Source: Bradysia coprophila (lineage: Eukaryota; Arthropoda; Insecta; Diptera; Sciaridae). Taken from it: a DNA stretch of 64,000 nucleotides. The notes below the pieces were generated by a model. The model was not told where the DNA came from. It saw only the letters and a program-made list of their open reading frames with translations, and ran no database searches. The stretch lies in the NCBI RefSeq assembly GCF_014529535.1, contig NW_023503296.1, forward strand, positions 1,057,175-1,121,174, read 5' to 3'. Below, piece by piece: positions 28,274 through 38,935 of the stretch. The translations under genes were made by a program, and so were the position numbers. Numbering within the stretch: position 1 is the stretch's first letter; each line of letters begins with the position of its first letter.

Positions 28274-29615
28274 ATCTATAACATTCTCAGTGGATGGATC
28301 CTGCATTCAATCTGTAATTCAATTTCCAAGCGAAATGAAAGTTCTTCCTCTGTGTAGATCTTAGTTTTAACAAATTTAAACTTCAAAAAATCACGGAAAC
28401 TGTTCCCATCCGATCCACACACGATAAAAACCAGCAAGATGATTAAATAAATTTTATGCGTCAAATACAGGCTAAGCCGTAAGCTGCCGGCAACGCGTCG
28501 AAAATACTAAGATGTTAAGTAGATACTACACAAAATTATGGTCCCAAACGCCTGAAAAAAGTCATTCTGTTACCGGTACCGGTCATCCTATGTTACATTA
28601 TTGAAGGAGACATATCTTATTAGAGCTGAAAATGTTACCGATTGATTGTATACTATTTTATACGGTTATTCATCTGTTATCGATAACGACTACAAAAATA
28701 ATGACAAGTTCTGGGTAATATGGTCCTTTGTATAGAAATATGCATGTTAAAAAAAATGAAGTACAAGATTTGAAATCAATCTCTTAAAAATACTTTGATC
28801 GATGGAAGTAATAGACCCGATAGTAATACTATGCTAATACTATGTCATATGCTTGCCGTCTGTAACAGGTTGCCCCAAAAAAATTTTTTGTAAAATTTTG
28901 TTGTAGTGGACTGTCACGCCCGCTAACGTGCGGGCATGATATAACAAATATTTTAATGAAAAATAGTCGAAATATATTCGTAAAACGTTTGAACTTTTAA
29001 ATTGTATTCTACGTAGCCAACGTGGTTTATCGAGTAATTCTTTATTTCAGCTTATTTCACTTTAACTAACAATTTTATTAAAAATAAATATTGACAAGCC
29101 ATCTTAAAAGTCCAAAAACTGATTCATACTAGACTTTTTGCTATAGAAAATAGTCCTGATATATCGAAAGGGCTACTAGACTATGAGATACATCGAGGAA
29201 CTCTTTATTTTAGTTGATCTCATTTTTATCATCAGCAACAAATAATGAATACCCACATAAAAAACCTCAAAAAAGTGAAAAAAAGTGACAAATTTCGTCG
29301 ATTTTCGGTAGACTTTCACTATAATCGCTCCCTTTGCAGTGAAACATATCCAAGGAAGTTTTTCCATGCAATGGTACCACAGAGGCTAGGCTCTGTCACA
29401 ATACCTACCATATCTCGGATTCTTGTCACTGCATCCGGTCAGGGACATGGCAAAACCACCTATTTGTTCACCTAAAATGTACGTCTCTTCAAGGCCCTCA
29501 TGGCTAACTAAAAAGTTTTTTTTTTCAAAAAATTGTTTCCCTCGACTAATCGCATGAAAAAGATTTTAAGCACCTTTAGGCTGACCCTAACTTCAAGACC
29601 CCGAGCGTCGACAAC
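28274..29615. other. Intergenic, no gene supported
   Basis: A 62-codon open frame on the minus strand (28276-28464) begins with a hydrophobic, signal-like stretch (KIYLIILLVFIVCG) but has no further support. The rest is AT-rich spacer. Confidence 0.45.
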
Positions 29616-29815
29616 AATAGTTGCTTGTGTATCTGTTTTGGACGATTGATTTTAGTCAATTTCGTGAATTGTCGCTTCGTTCAGGCTACATGCGAAAAAG
29701 CCTAAAATCAATCGTTCAAAACAGATACTCAAAGAAAATTCATGTAACGGGCCGAGACCCCAAAAAAAATCTCAATGCTCCCTCATTTTCGGCCCGACAC
29801 ATGAAAAATAAATTT
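29616..29815. mobile_element. MITE related to the element at 6909, copy 2
   Basis: TCTGTTTTGGACGATTGATT at the left pairs with AATCAATCGTTCAAAACAGA near 29707. A second inverted pair is CGGGCCGAGA near 29748 with TTTTCGGCCCG near 29787. Both modules also occur in the 6909-7158 element, but here they are arranged side by side. Confidence 0.65.
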
Positions 29816-32390
29816 CATTAAACGTAGTACTATGTTCTACTCGCAACAGTTCAACGAATCGAATATAAAAAATGAGCTATTACCACTATACCTTTTGGGT
29901 CGTCCTTAGATAGATGTGACATCTTCCCCTTGATTTCCGCATCCATTTGATTTTTTTTAGTTTTTCGCATGGCATCATATGGAAGAGTACAAGATTTTTG
30001 AAAGTTTAATTATTATGAGAAATATAAACTAACAAGAGTAAAAACGTCCAAAATCTCTCAGAGTTTTACTCAAAACAAGAGAACATAGACCTTACCACAC
30101 GATAACTCTTATACAGCTGAATGGTTGCTATTGTCTAAGAAAATTCACTGTCGTTGTACATTCAAAAACCCAGTATCGTTCAATGAAATTTTTTTACAAA
30201 ATCATTTGACTTTGAAGCGGTATAACATTTACCGACAGTGGTAGACTTTCGTTTGTTTACATTGTATACAACCTAATGTACCTACAACAATTATTGCGTG
30301 TGTGTTACAAACAAACATCAAATGAAACGGATAATCAAATTTAGTGGTCAAGGCCTTTCATATGGTGTAATCTTCTTGATTTTTATCAGAATTAATTGAC
30401 GTTGTTGCATCTATGCAAAATTATTGAAAATCCAGAATAAAATTTATTCGGTTTCAACATTAACACTGAGAATAGGAAGGCTGAATAGATTCAATAAATG
30501 AAAGTGTTTCGTAGACAACCATACTATCTATCGATTTTAGTTTTTAATCTTTAAGGCTACTCCACAGTTCGTGAAAAATATCTGAAAACATATCGACAAT
30601 CTCCAAAAAAATAATTGAGAAAATGGGGTAAATGTTCAACTTAAAATTTCTGTTTCATGTGTTTTATTAAATAGTTTAAGTTCAATATTTGCATCCCAGC
30701 TCAGAAAAAATTAATTTCAACTAATATTTAAATAATCACATAAAACAGAAATTTTCGTTCGCATATTTAAAGCTCCGCGCCACATTTTTTCAATCATTTT
30801 GAAGAGTGTCGATTTTTCAAACATTATTCATATATTTTTCATTTCTGTGTACTCACCTTTAAAAACTAAAATCCGCATTTTTACAGAAAGCTAGCAAACT
30901 GCACTTTAGTGCCTCAATTTGAATTTTTTCCCGTTTCGTTCGTTTCGTTCGGAGAAATATCGGTAACATAGATTGACATCTATCAATAAACAAGCAAAGT
31001 TTTAAACTTGGCCTCAAAAAAAAAACTGGGCGATTTATGTGTTATTATGATTTTGCAATAATCATTTAGACACATTTCGGCATCCAAACAATTTACACAT
31101 TCAACACACGATAAATAAACGTAAAATAATAGAACTACCTGCTCCACGATTTGCTGTGTTATTACTAAAAACGAAAGGTGTGCTGCTTTTTAACTGCAAT
31201 TTATTATGCATTACAGTGTGCGATATGAACACTTCTTTTACCAATGTAAATTCACGGTTATGATGCTTGTTGTATACACAACCCTATTTGATAAGAAATA
31301 GAGACAAAACTTCGATTTTATTTCATTTAATCCCTATTTTGGGTAGTGTCTGAAACGCATCCTATTCGAAATATGAAATTGAACAGAACACCTGTTACAG
31401 GTCAAAACAAATGCGACTACTGTTTAAATGGGGTTCGAATAGAATTTGGAACATGTGTGATGAGCGTTCCTTAACCCTACTGAGTTTATTGTACTCTGTG
31501 TTTAGGTGGTTGTTTAATTAATTATAGTAAACAATTTGAAAAAAAAAAATCAGTTTAAATCGTCCTGCGACGCTTTATTATCTTCGAATGGTGCTTATTG
31601 TTTCATAACGCACGTGTCTTAAAGAGAGCGTGGGAACGCTTCCGAGAATTTGACTAAACACTGACTGTAAAGTCATAGTGAATGTTGACAATGAATCTGT
31701 GTCCACCTATGCGCAGGGAGTGAAAATGAATTGGCGAGTGGTTGTTTAATGAGCTTAAGAAGAAATTATTTAATCATCGGAATCGGCGTGAAGCTATTGG
31801 TGCAAGATATAGCATCGTTTTTGGAAATGAAAATATGAAAGTGACAAATCCATTGAATTTTCTTTTCAGAGTCTGCAATTTTATTTAATTGAAAACCCGA
31901 AATTTTATTCATAAGAATAAGAAGCTAAAGAAAAACTTTGCCCCCGTACATCGGCGTAGTACGCTCGTACTAGACGATAATTTTAGTGTTTGTGAAATGC
32001 TGTGGAGAAAGATTTAGAAATACTTGCCTCGTTACTGGCTGCATTGATATCATAAAAATTGGTAAATAGTTTGATCGAATTTCGTCAAATCCAAAACGCT
32101 GGTAGAAAATTAACAACAAATCTGATAATATTTTGGCACAATCTGAATCAAGAAGTTCCGAGACTGGTAAGGTAAGGAATTTCATTTCGCATCATAGCGC
32201 TGTCGAGACATCAAAATACTTTGAGACTATCGGAATTCCATAAATCCTTTATGAATTGATACAAGTAAACATGCGGCAACAACAGAACATCCATCAATCA
32301 TTAATATATAGCTCCCTAGAATTGTTAAACATTTCTGCGCGGTTCATTTGTCAAATTTTTTTTTTAAACAAACGAATCGAATTGAAATTA
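29816..32390. other. Intergenic, AT-rich, no gene supported
   Basis: No splice-consistent coding structure was found. A minus-strand open frame at 31970-32185 (71 codons) might be another exon of the channel-like fragment to its right, but it has no diagnostic motif. Confidence 0.45.
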
Positions 32391-32391
32391 C

Positions 32392-32812
32392 CGGAAACGG
32401 AATCTCCCACGGAACATTAAACCATTTCGTTGTAATTGTTGTATTGCTTAGCCTGTAATAAATAAATGAAACCATTGAAGTAATAGAATAAACCAAACGT
32501 AATGGTGTGAAATGTCGTTCAAAAGCACAGTCAAATTTTCGGAAATATTCAATTTGAAATGAAATAACTTTGACGGTGTATGCTTGCATTCGAATCGCTC
32601 AGCTGCCGTAGCTTAATCGATAGAACTGTCGACTCAAAATCAACGAATTTCGGCGTACTCTCAATGTTTGACAATTTACACTGAAAACACATAATGATAA
32701 AATACTTTTGAATGGTTGTGTAGGCCAGATATAATATAACAAAGTATAGCGAAACGGGCCAGAAAACCGAGTGAAAGCCATACTCAATGGTTATGTTCGT
32801 GGGTGTCTCGGG
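32392..32812 (-). pseudogene. Fragment resembling the N-terminus of a pickpocket (DEG/ENaC) sodium channel
   Basis: Two possible exons on the minus strand, 32812-32691 and 32452-32392, join in phase (AT|G). They encode a stretch starting PETPTNITIEYGFHSVFWPV, a hydrophobic first-transmembrane-like segment (VSLYFVILYLAYTTIQKYF), then TKWFNVPWEIPFP. In insect pickpocket channels, TM1 is followed by a segment ending in a Pro-Phe-Pro-Ala-Val-Thr-type motif; here reading on without splicing gives FPVISI. The Cys-rich extracellular domain and TM2 were not found downstream, and the second donor and the upstream start are weak. This is most likely a relic or an incompletely recognised gene. The resemblance is from memory, not from alignment. 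Confidence 0.38.
32600..32662 (+). other. tRNA-like (SINE-head-like) sequence, degenerate
   Basis: GCCGTAGCTTAATCGATAGA resembles a tRNA A box and D arm. It is followed by GTCGACTCAAAATCAAC (anticodon-arm-like) and a poor B box (GAATTTCGGCGTACTC). Pairing is incomplete, so this is at best a decayed tRNA or tRNA-derived SINE head, and could be chance. Confidence 0.25.
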
Positions 32813-33241
32813 CTGTTGATTTTAAGCAATATTGTCTGTTCCAGCACGAGCGGCACCATACGTAATTGCTTTTTGTCCATAATTTTAGATGCAAGAGCTC
32901 AAAAATACAAGAAAAATTATTTAAACTCCCAATTTTCGTCACCATAATGTACAAGGCTATAAGTATAACGCACAGCATTTACCTACATGGAACGTTTTCA
33001 CAAGTATTAGGTAAAAGTCGTCCTCCCACCAGAACGAGTAGCAGGACGAATCTAATCTATAAATTTCTATAAAACAACTTCGACTGGTTCATTAAGTTGA
33101 TCTACAACTTCAATTTCAATACTTTAATTCTTTTCGTCCATTTAAGAAGAATCACTAAATTTCTACCCCAAACACCGATTGAATGCCACCTATTTTTTGC
33201 AGGACACGCTTTCCCTAAAATCATCACAGACACGCATCACC

Positions 33242-34681
33242 ATGAGCAATTTCCACATACGGTAAATATTTCTAACAATTTGCCATTGCAAACATTGCTC
33301 ATTTAATGCAAAACCTTTCAGAACCGAATGGGACTCTGTTCTAGCTAGAGTTTGCAATATTAATAATTGGGAACAGAAAACACGAAAATGTTGGAAAACA
33401 GACAATGGAATTTGGCATTCAATGGAAAAAGAGGAATTACGAGCCCTAGAAGACACTTTTAGAGCATTGAGTAAAATGGCTAAAGGTGCAGATCGACAAT
33501 GGATAATTGAAGCTAATGTACTCGATTTCATTAAAAATATTTTGGCCTTGCCGTCACGCGAACAAAAACACTATGAAGTCATGTCTTGTGCGTGGCAATT
33601 ATTGTTCGATTTGGTATGGAATAGCTCGAATCACACTCTCATTTGGATGGAATTCAACGAGATTTTAATGAAATATCTCCAGCAAAACGTTTATAAAAAT
33701 GACACATGCAGTCACATTGTTTACAGTATTTACGGTATAGCCCGTCTGGCTCAACATGAAGGATTGAATATATTCAAAATTCTTCTCAATAATTACGGTC
33801 AAGAGAAACAAAACGGGCCACTCAAGGAGCAAGGATTAACAATTTTCTTAGACCATTTCATGAGTGACGAATCGAGAATTAGGCATTTGTACCAGCAATT
33901 GGATGATCTTGAGAAAACATATTTCCTGCACTTTATTGTTGATTGCATTAGTACACCACCCGTTGATGGTAGAAAAGATTACCGCGTTTCTTCGGAACTA
34001 CTAGACTGCATATGCTATGAATTCATTTCGAAAAAAGAACTCACCTCCCCGTCGTCCATACCGAAATACTCGACAGTTATGCTTCTATTCGCATTATTCG
34101 AAGTAATTGCTTATGCAGCAACGGATGAACGTCATCAATTGAATAAATTCAATTTTCCGTTGATACAAAACGTTGTACATTTGTTCGACTTTGTTCGTTC
34201 CAATGATGAAATTGCCGAAGAATTCTTTTGCACAATTCAAAGAAATACTAAGCTGACACTAAAGGAAATAATATTATCAACGATAATCAATTTGGTTAGA
34301 GATAACACAGACCACAAAGAGAAGGTAAGAACATCGAACATGTTATATTAGAAATAGTCTTGGTTCATAGTAATGTTATTGTTTTTAGGCCAGAGAAGCG
34401 GGTTTAATTGCAATTCTGGTCAATTATGTATCCAGAGAGCGTTGTCGACGTAAGTGCAAAGTTTTATCTCATTTCAATGCCATTCTCGATTTCTTAGAAC
34501 TGACTTTCCATCGATAGATTTATACAAATGCATGCTGTACGCGCTCATCGAGATGTGCCAAACGAGTCCGCTTAACATGGCCTTGGTGGAAGAGATCGCA
34601 AAAAGTAAAGACTGGCAAGGATCAGTACCGGTCAAAGATTTCCTCTACGATATGAACTACAAGGGAGCGAAAATCTACTGA
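33242..34681 (+). CDS. Uncharacterised helical-repeat (armadillo-like) protein, 415 aa
   Basis: Exons 33242-33261, 33322-34324, 34389-34449 and 34518-34681 join in phase (1248 bp, TGA stop). The start ATG is in CACCATGAGC context inside a 20-base first coding exon; an acceptor (TTTTTTGCAG) at 33202 places 5' UTR in the same exon. The protein is almost entirely alpha-helical by composition, with evenly spaced Leu/Ile and no signal peptide or membrane segment. Landmarks are WEQKTRKCWKTDNGIWHSME near the N-terminus, VMSCAWQLLFDLVWNSSNHT in the middle, and a C-terminal pair of helices (AREAGLIAILVNYVSRE, LYKCMLYALIEMCQ) reminiscent of an armadillo repeat, loosely like the ataxin-10 C-terminus. 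That resemblance is weak and no function is claimed. Polyadenylation could use AATAAA at 34836. The gene appears intact. Confidence 0.8.
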
Positions 34682-34835
34682 CCACATCCATATTTATTTT
34701 CGTTTTGGCATGTGCCGTCGTTCATACATAGTCATGATTTTTTTTTTTGTAATTTGATTTTGTGATTTACCTTTCAACTGAAGGTAAATTGTGCTGTGCG
34801 AACATTTTCTTTGTTATTGTATAACAAATTTTAGA

Positions 34836-34841
34836 AATAAA
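34836..34841 (+). terminator. Candidate polyadenylation signal
   Basis: AATAAA about 155 bases after the stop codon of the 415-aa gene, within AT-rich 3' flank. Confidence 0.5.
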
Positions 34842-35079
34842 ATAGTTATGTTGAGAAAATAAGAAATTTTACCAAGAGCGAAATTTCCTCTAACGTCTAC
34901 TAATTAGCTCACATGTAACACAGTCTCTTTCCTGTGTATACTACTTTACTTGCATTAATTCAATTCGAATATGGATATTCGAAATGTGCATTTTCATTTT
35001 TAAATTGAATTAATATCATAATTATAGACTATAAACAACGTCAATTGTTCTTATATCAAATGAAATAGGATTGTAGGAG

Positions 35080-35470
35080 AGGGGCATTTTGTCAAAAAAA
35101 ACTGATTTTCCTTCCTATGAGTAAGGTTTGACCATCATCATCTTGTCCGAATCCACAATGGAGCTCAGGCCGTCAAATTGTTGCCATAGCACACGATTTT
35201 GCGCCAGGGCTTTGACCTAATTCCAGGTTTTTCTTTGACTTATTTCTTCAACTATCGTCCTTTTCCTCGTAATTTTTGTAGGTCCTCTCTTCCTGTTACC
35301 TAGCGGGTTCCAATCTAGCGCAGCCTTCGATATATCGTTACAGGGTCTACGAAGAGTGAGTCCTACCCAGTTCTATTTTCTTCTCCTAATCATCGTTGTC
35401 ATATCTTAAGTTTCGAAGATCTTCCACAAATTTCCTTTCGACATAACGTTTGGCCTTAGAAGCCTTAAAA
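35080..35470 (-). pseudogene. Degenerate non-LTR retrotransposon ORF2, C-terminal end
   Basis: Minus-strand reading gives, with frame breaks and stops, segments like NWVGLTLRRP, then ALDWNPLGNRKRG followed by PTKITRKRT, then KALAQNRVLWQQFDGL. This order (WIGH.LRR, AL.WNP.GKRKRGRP..TWRR, A.DR..WR..V..L) is the conserved tail of LINE ORF2 proteins of the type often mis-annotated as craniofacial development protein 2. The expected Gly-Arg-Pro and TWRR residues are altered. It is a dead 3' fragment. Confidence 0.72.
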
Positions 35471-36235
35471 GATAAGGTTAAAGTGGTTTACTATCGCTAT
35501 GTTTACATGAGATGAAAGGTGCTTTAAGAGTGCTGCTCAACGCACTGTCTAGCACCAAAGCTGACTTTGACGTCACTCAAACAGAGGGCTGAAACGATCA
35601 AAGTTGGCTATTCCTTTTCATACAATGGACAGTGCGTTGACTATAGCAATGTTTACATACGATGTAAGGCGCTTTAACCTGGTCTAAACAATTGTTCAAT
35701 TTAACCCGTCACCTTCTATGTTTCGCAACCATATAACAGCACTGAGAGGCAGTTTGTTTTGTAAATTCGTATCATCCGGTTCCTAGAAATTTTCGATGAT
35801 ATCTAAGTGGAGTTTGACGCTCCAATCGATTGTCGCTCTCTTTTAGTTCAAGATTTAACATGTTTATCAGAACCACCGTCTTTTGAAATTAATTTTTTAC
35901 TTTCTACAACGAATTAGCCAATTCTATTTTAATTCCATGTCCCCTGCAGCATGCGTTAACATACAAATATTGCCAAAATGGGATTATGGAGTAATTTTAT
36001 TAGTTTTTTTTTTCAGATTATGAACTAAACCTTTTATTAATCCTAAATTTGTACCTGTACATGACACAAATTCCACCCATGGAGTGGCTTCTATTCTTAA
36101 CAAAAATCGCCCTACTCTATTTATCCAGAACCATGGAAACTGGCCTGATTCAGGAGAATCAGGGGAAAACATTAACTATCGTTTTTTATTCTCATTCGAA
36201 AGAAGATAATAAACCTCGTCCAATGACTGGGTTGA

Positions 36236-36434
36236 CGGCAATGAACCGAGCACAGAAGCTGAATTTCCACGTTGAATGTCTATGGATAGTCTCTGCCGAA
36301 GGAAAAGCGTAGCTCTCTTCTCGTTAGTGATATTCGAGATTCTCTTGCCTAATTCGGAAACAAATTGCTTTGCACGAGGACCCCATGGACCAAGCGTTTC
36401 AAAACCTAAAGGAACAAAGATGTATTGGCCAGTT
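36236..36434 (-). pseudogene. Retroelement ORF remnant (ETLGPWGP-type segment)
   Basis: One minus-strand frame reads GQYIFVPLGFETLGPWGPRA, then KQFVSELGKRISNITNEKRA and FLRQRLSIDIQRGNSASVLG. I recall this pattern (F-P-ETLG-WGP ... F-R-Q-R-S-I-Q-R-GN-A-S) from the C-terminal part of retroelement-encoded ORFs in many animals; the clade is not certain. No reverse-transcriptase core was found next to it, so it is a fragment. Confidence 0.55.
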
Positions 36435-37590
36435 TTTTTTAGTAAGTATAAAGAACGGTAATTACATTTTAGTCTGGTTTCTTATGTCGAAAAAAAGCGT
36501 TCTGCTCGATTCAGAACTTTTTTGATTTTTGCCGACGGGATATGATTGGGGCCAGACTTTCCGAACTAATTTTTTTGTGTGTTTTGAACCGGTAAAAACC
36601 GGTTTCAGTGTAAAACTTAAAAGTGAAATATCTCGGTCAAAGCTGAATGGTTTGGAACTGACCTCTAGAGGTCCTCAACTATCCTTAAAAACAAAATACA
36701 GTCGAACAAAACTGATGGAAGCTCATTTTATCCTTGAATCCTAGCGATGGGAGCAAGATGGACACTGAGGAGTGATTAGATCTTAGGAACTGATCTCTAG
36801 AGGCCTTCAAATATCATTAAAAACAAAATACAATCGAGCTTACTTTATCCTTGAGTTCTGAATGTTGATAATGGAAACATTGTTTCACCTTTACTTGAAC
36901 TTTTTGTTATAGAGAGAAGAGTAGATGAAGACATAATTGATTTGACTGGTTTGACTGACGACATGACACATATGATTTGAGTACTGATGACGAGTTCTAT
37001 AAATGTGAATGATTTGATTTTGTTCTAACTATTTCAATTTTATTTATTTAGTCGATAATGAGCATTGATGATGCATGCGTAGCATGTGAAACCGGTCGGA
37101 ATTTAAATAAAGTTTATTGATACAATTTTAAAGAAAAATAAGCGTGTTTTTTAATACCAAATACCAACAAGCGCGTAACCACTACGTAATGTTAAAAACT
37201 TTACTAAAAATCCATCAGTATGCTGAAATGTTTATATACACAACCGAGTGAGAAATGCTTTTTTTTGGCACTAGATGTAAAGATTGTTACTCGAAGCCGT
37301 AGGCCGAGTGTGACAATACACATCGTTTGCCTAAAAAAACATTTATCATCAAGTTGTATACAACGTTTTTCGCAATAGTGTCAACGGAAAGTCCTACTTT
37401 TCGCCACTTGTTGCGAAAACGTAGCTTTTAATAAAATTACATGGCACAAATAACGTAACAAGTGTCGCACAACCTCAATATCGTTATGAGTTGTAACTTT
37501 AATTTTTTTGTTTCTGGTAATAACGTTACATTTTATCGGTTTTCGTAACGTTACGTCAGGGAACGAAAAAATTACGATAAAAGATTTTGA
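36435..37590. other. Intergenic with retroelement-like 3' end, no gene
   Basis: Near 37060-37120 the sequence GATGATGCATGCGTAGCATG, then GAAACCGGTCGG and AATAAAG resembles the 3' tail of a retroelement (compare the ...GATGGT...CGAAACG... piece at 52352). The rest is AT-rich spacer. Confidence 0.4.
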
Positions 37591-37926
37591 CGAAAAAAGT
37601 TTCTATTCACTAGCGAAAAGATCCAAGATCCAATTCAAAAAAATGTAAGTACATTGAGCTTCATCAGTTTTTTCGTTATAGGAAAATTGAATGTTGAATT
37701 GGAAGATTTAAAGCTCACTGATTGGTACTCGTTGTTCCAGTCATAAATTCAGTCAAAAAATTTAAGTACCTCGACGAATACTGTACGATATCTAGCAATT
37801 ATAGTGGATATTTATGTGAAAGCCATAAACAATAAATTGATTATCAAATCATATCTGAACATGTTGCTTCCACTCGATCTTCAGACAATTTCTTTATTAT
37901 CATGAAATATTATGGTAATAAATTAA
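37591..37926. repeat. Inverted, decayed copy of the SNTX-like gene's 5' region
   Basis: Reverse-complemented, this segment aligns with 38744-39040 in the same order: TTACCATAATATTTCATGAT, the AAAGAAATTGTCTGAAGATC block, AATCAATTTATTGTTTA, a TATA-like CATAAATA, GCTAGATATC plus CAGTA, GGTACTTAAATTTT, and finally GGATCTTTT plus AGTGAATAGAAACTTTT, which spans the exon-1 donor. The signal-peptide-coding part is not conserved. The copies are separated by about 0.8 kb. Confidence 0.75.
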
Positions 37927-38640
37927 TCGGCAGCTTATTAATTCTGAAGTGAAGTCATAGATATAACTATCAAAAAAAATGTCGAATCGCAGATCAAACT
38001 CTTGTGTGCATAGTTTTTCGGGCCACCCATAAATTACGTATTTACGTGCAGGTGAATTTATTCAGGAAAACAGGGTCACTTCCTGTCGCTTTACAGCACG
38101 GAAGAGTAAAGTAACCCAGGCAGGAGCGCTCATTTGACTAGGGACCTGAATAATCTAGTAGCCTTATTTATTTTGCGAATTAAATTTTTCAACTGATGTC
38201 AGTGTTCATTTGAGTTCATTTTCATACGGTGTATTAAGTCCCTCATTTGACGTTTCAAAAATGAACCGCTACTGCCTGGTTTATTTTACTCTGCCGTGTT
38301 TACAGGGATCCATAACGTTATAACCAAAATTAATTCGGTTAAGCGAATAACGTTATTTGGGTAACCAAATTGATTTCTTTAACGGTACATTTCGTAAAAT
38401 GATGGGATGAATTCTCTATAGTGTCGAACAATAATACGCCTTAACGTTACATTTCGTAAAGGGATGAAATCATTCCGAAATTTTTGCAAATTTAATTTTC
38501 GTAATTTAAAATCTCCGAAATTTGGAAATTTCGACTTTGTGAGGTAAAATTTCGGAATAATTCACGGATATTTATTAATATCTATTCTTAGTGTTTTTTT
38601 CCCATTTTGGTATGAGTTTCACAATTTCTATATTTCTCGC
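37927..38640. other. Spacer between the mirrored gene-front copies
   Basis: AT-rich, with several TAACGTTA-type palindromes and TTTCGTAAA repeats between about 38320 and 38480 but no coding frame. Confidence 0.5.
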
Positions 38641-38733
38641 GGTGCCAATAGTGTCTTTATAATACTATGGCTAATGGCACCGGGTGTGATTAGCCTTAGT
38701 ATTATAAAGAGACTAATGGCACCCGGTGCCAAT
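38641..38733. mobile_element. Hairpin MITE with GGTGCCAATAG ends
   Basis: GGTGCCAATAGTGTCTTTAT plus AATACTA at the left pairs with TAGTATTATAAAGAGACTAA plus TGGCACC at the right. Short GTGCC repeats lie at both edges. Confidence 0.7.
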
Positions 38734-38864
38734 AGTTTCTTCCTTAATTTATTACCATAATATTTCATGATAATAAAGAAATTGTCTGAAGATCTGGTGG
38801 AAGCAACCTGTTGAGATGGATAATGATAAGCTTATAATAATCAATTTATTGTTTACAGTTTTCG

Positions 38865-38901
38865 TATAAATACAAACGATAGTAGCTAGATATCTTTCAG
38901 T
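38865..38901 (+). promoter_or_regulatory. Core promoter of the SNTX-like gene
   Basis: TATAAATA at 38865-38872 and an arthropod initiator TTCAGT (A at 38899) lie at the expected separation (about 34 bases) and 37 bases upstream of the start codon. Similar TATA-like and CAGT elements persist in the inverted copy at 37591-37926. Confidence 0.65.
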
Positions 38902-38935
38902 ATGCCTTCGTCAAGGTACTTAAATTTTGTTAATA

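Noticed and set aside
28276-28464. 62-aa signal-peptide-like small secreted protein
   Set aside because: Only a hydrophobic start; overlaps the edge of a hairpin element and has no further support.
37240-37370. Possible additional MITE with GTATA/CACAAC ends
   Set aside because: The inverted pairing is short and interrupted; could not be separated from chance in AT-rich sequence.
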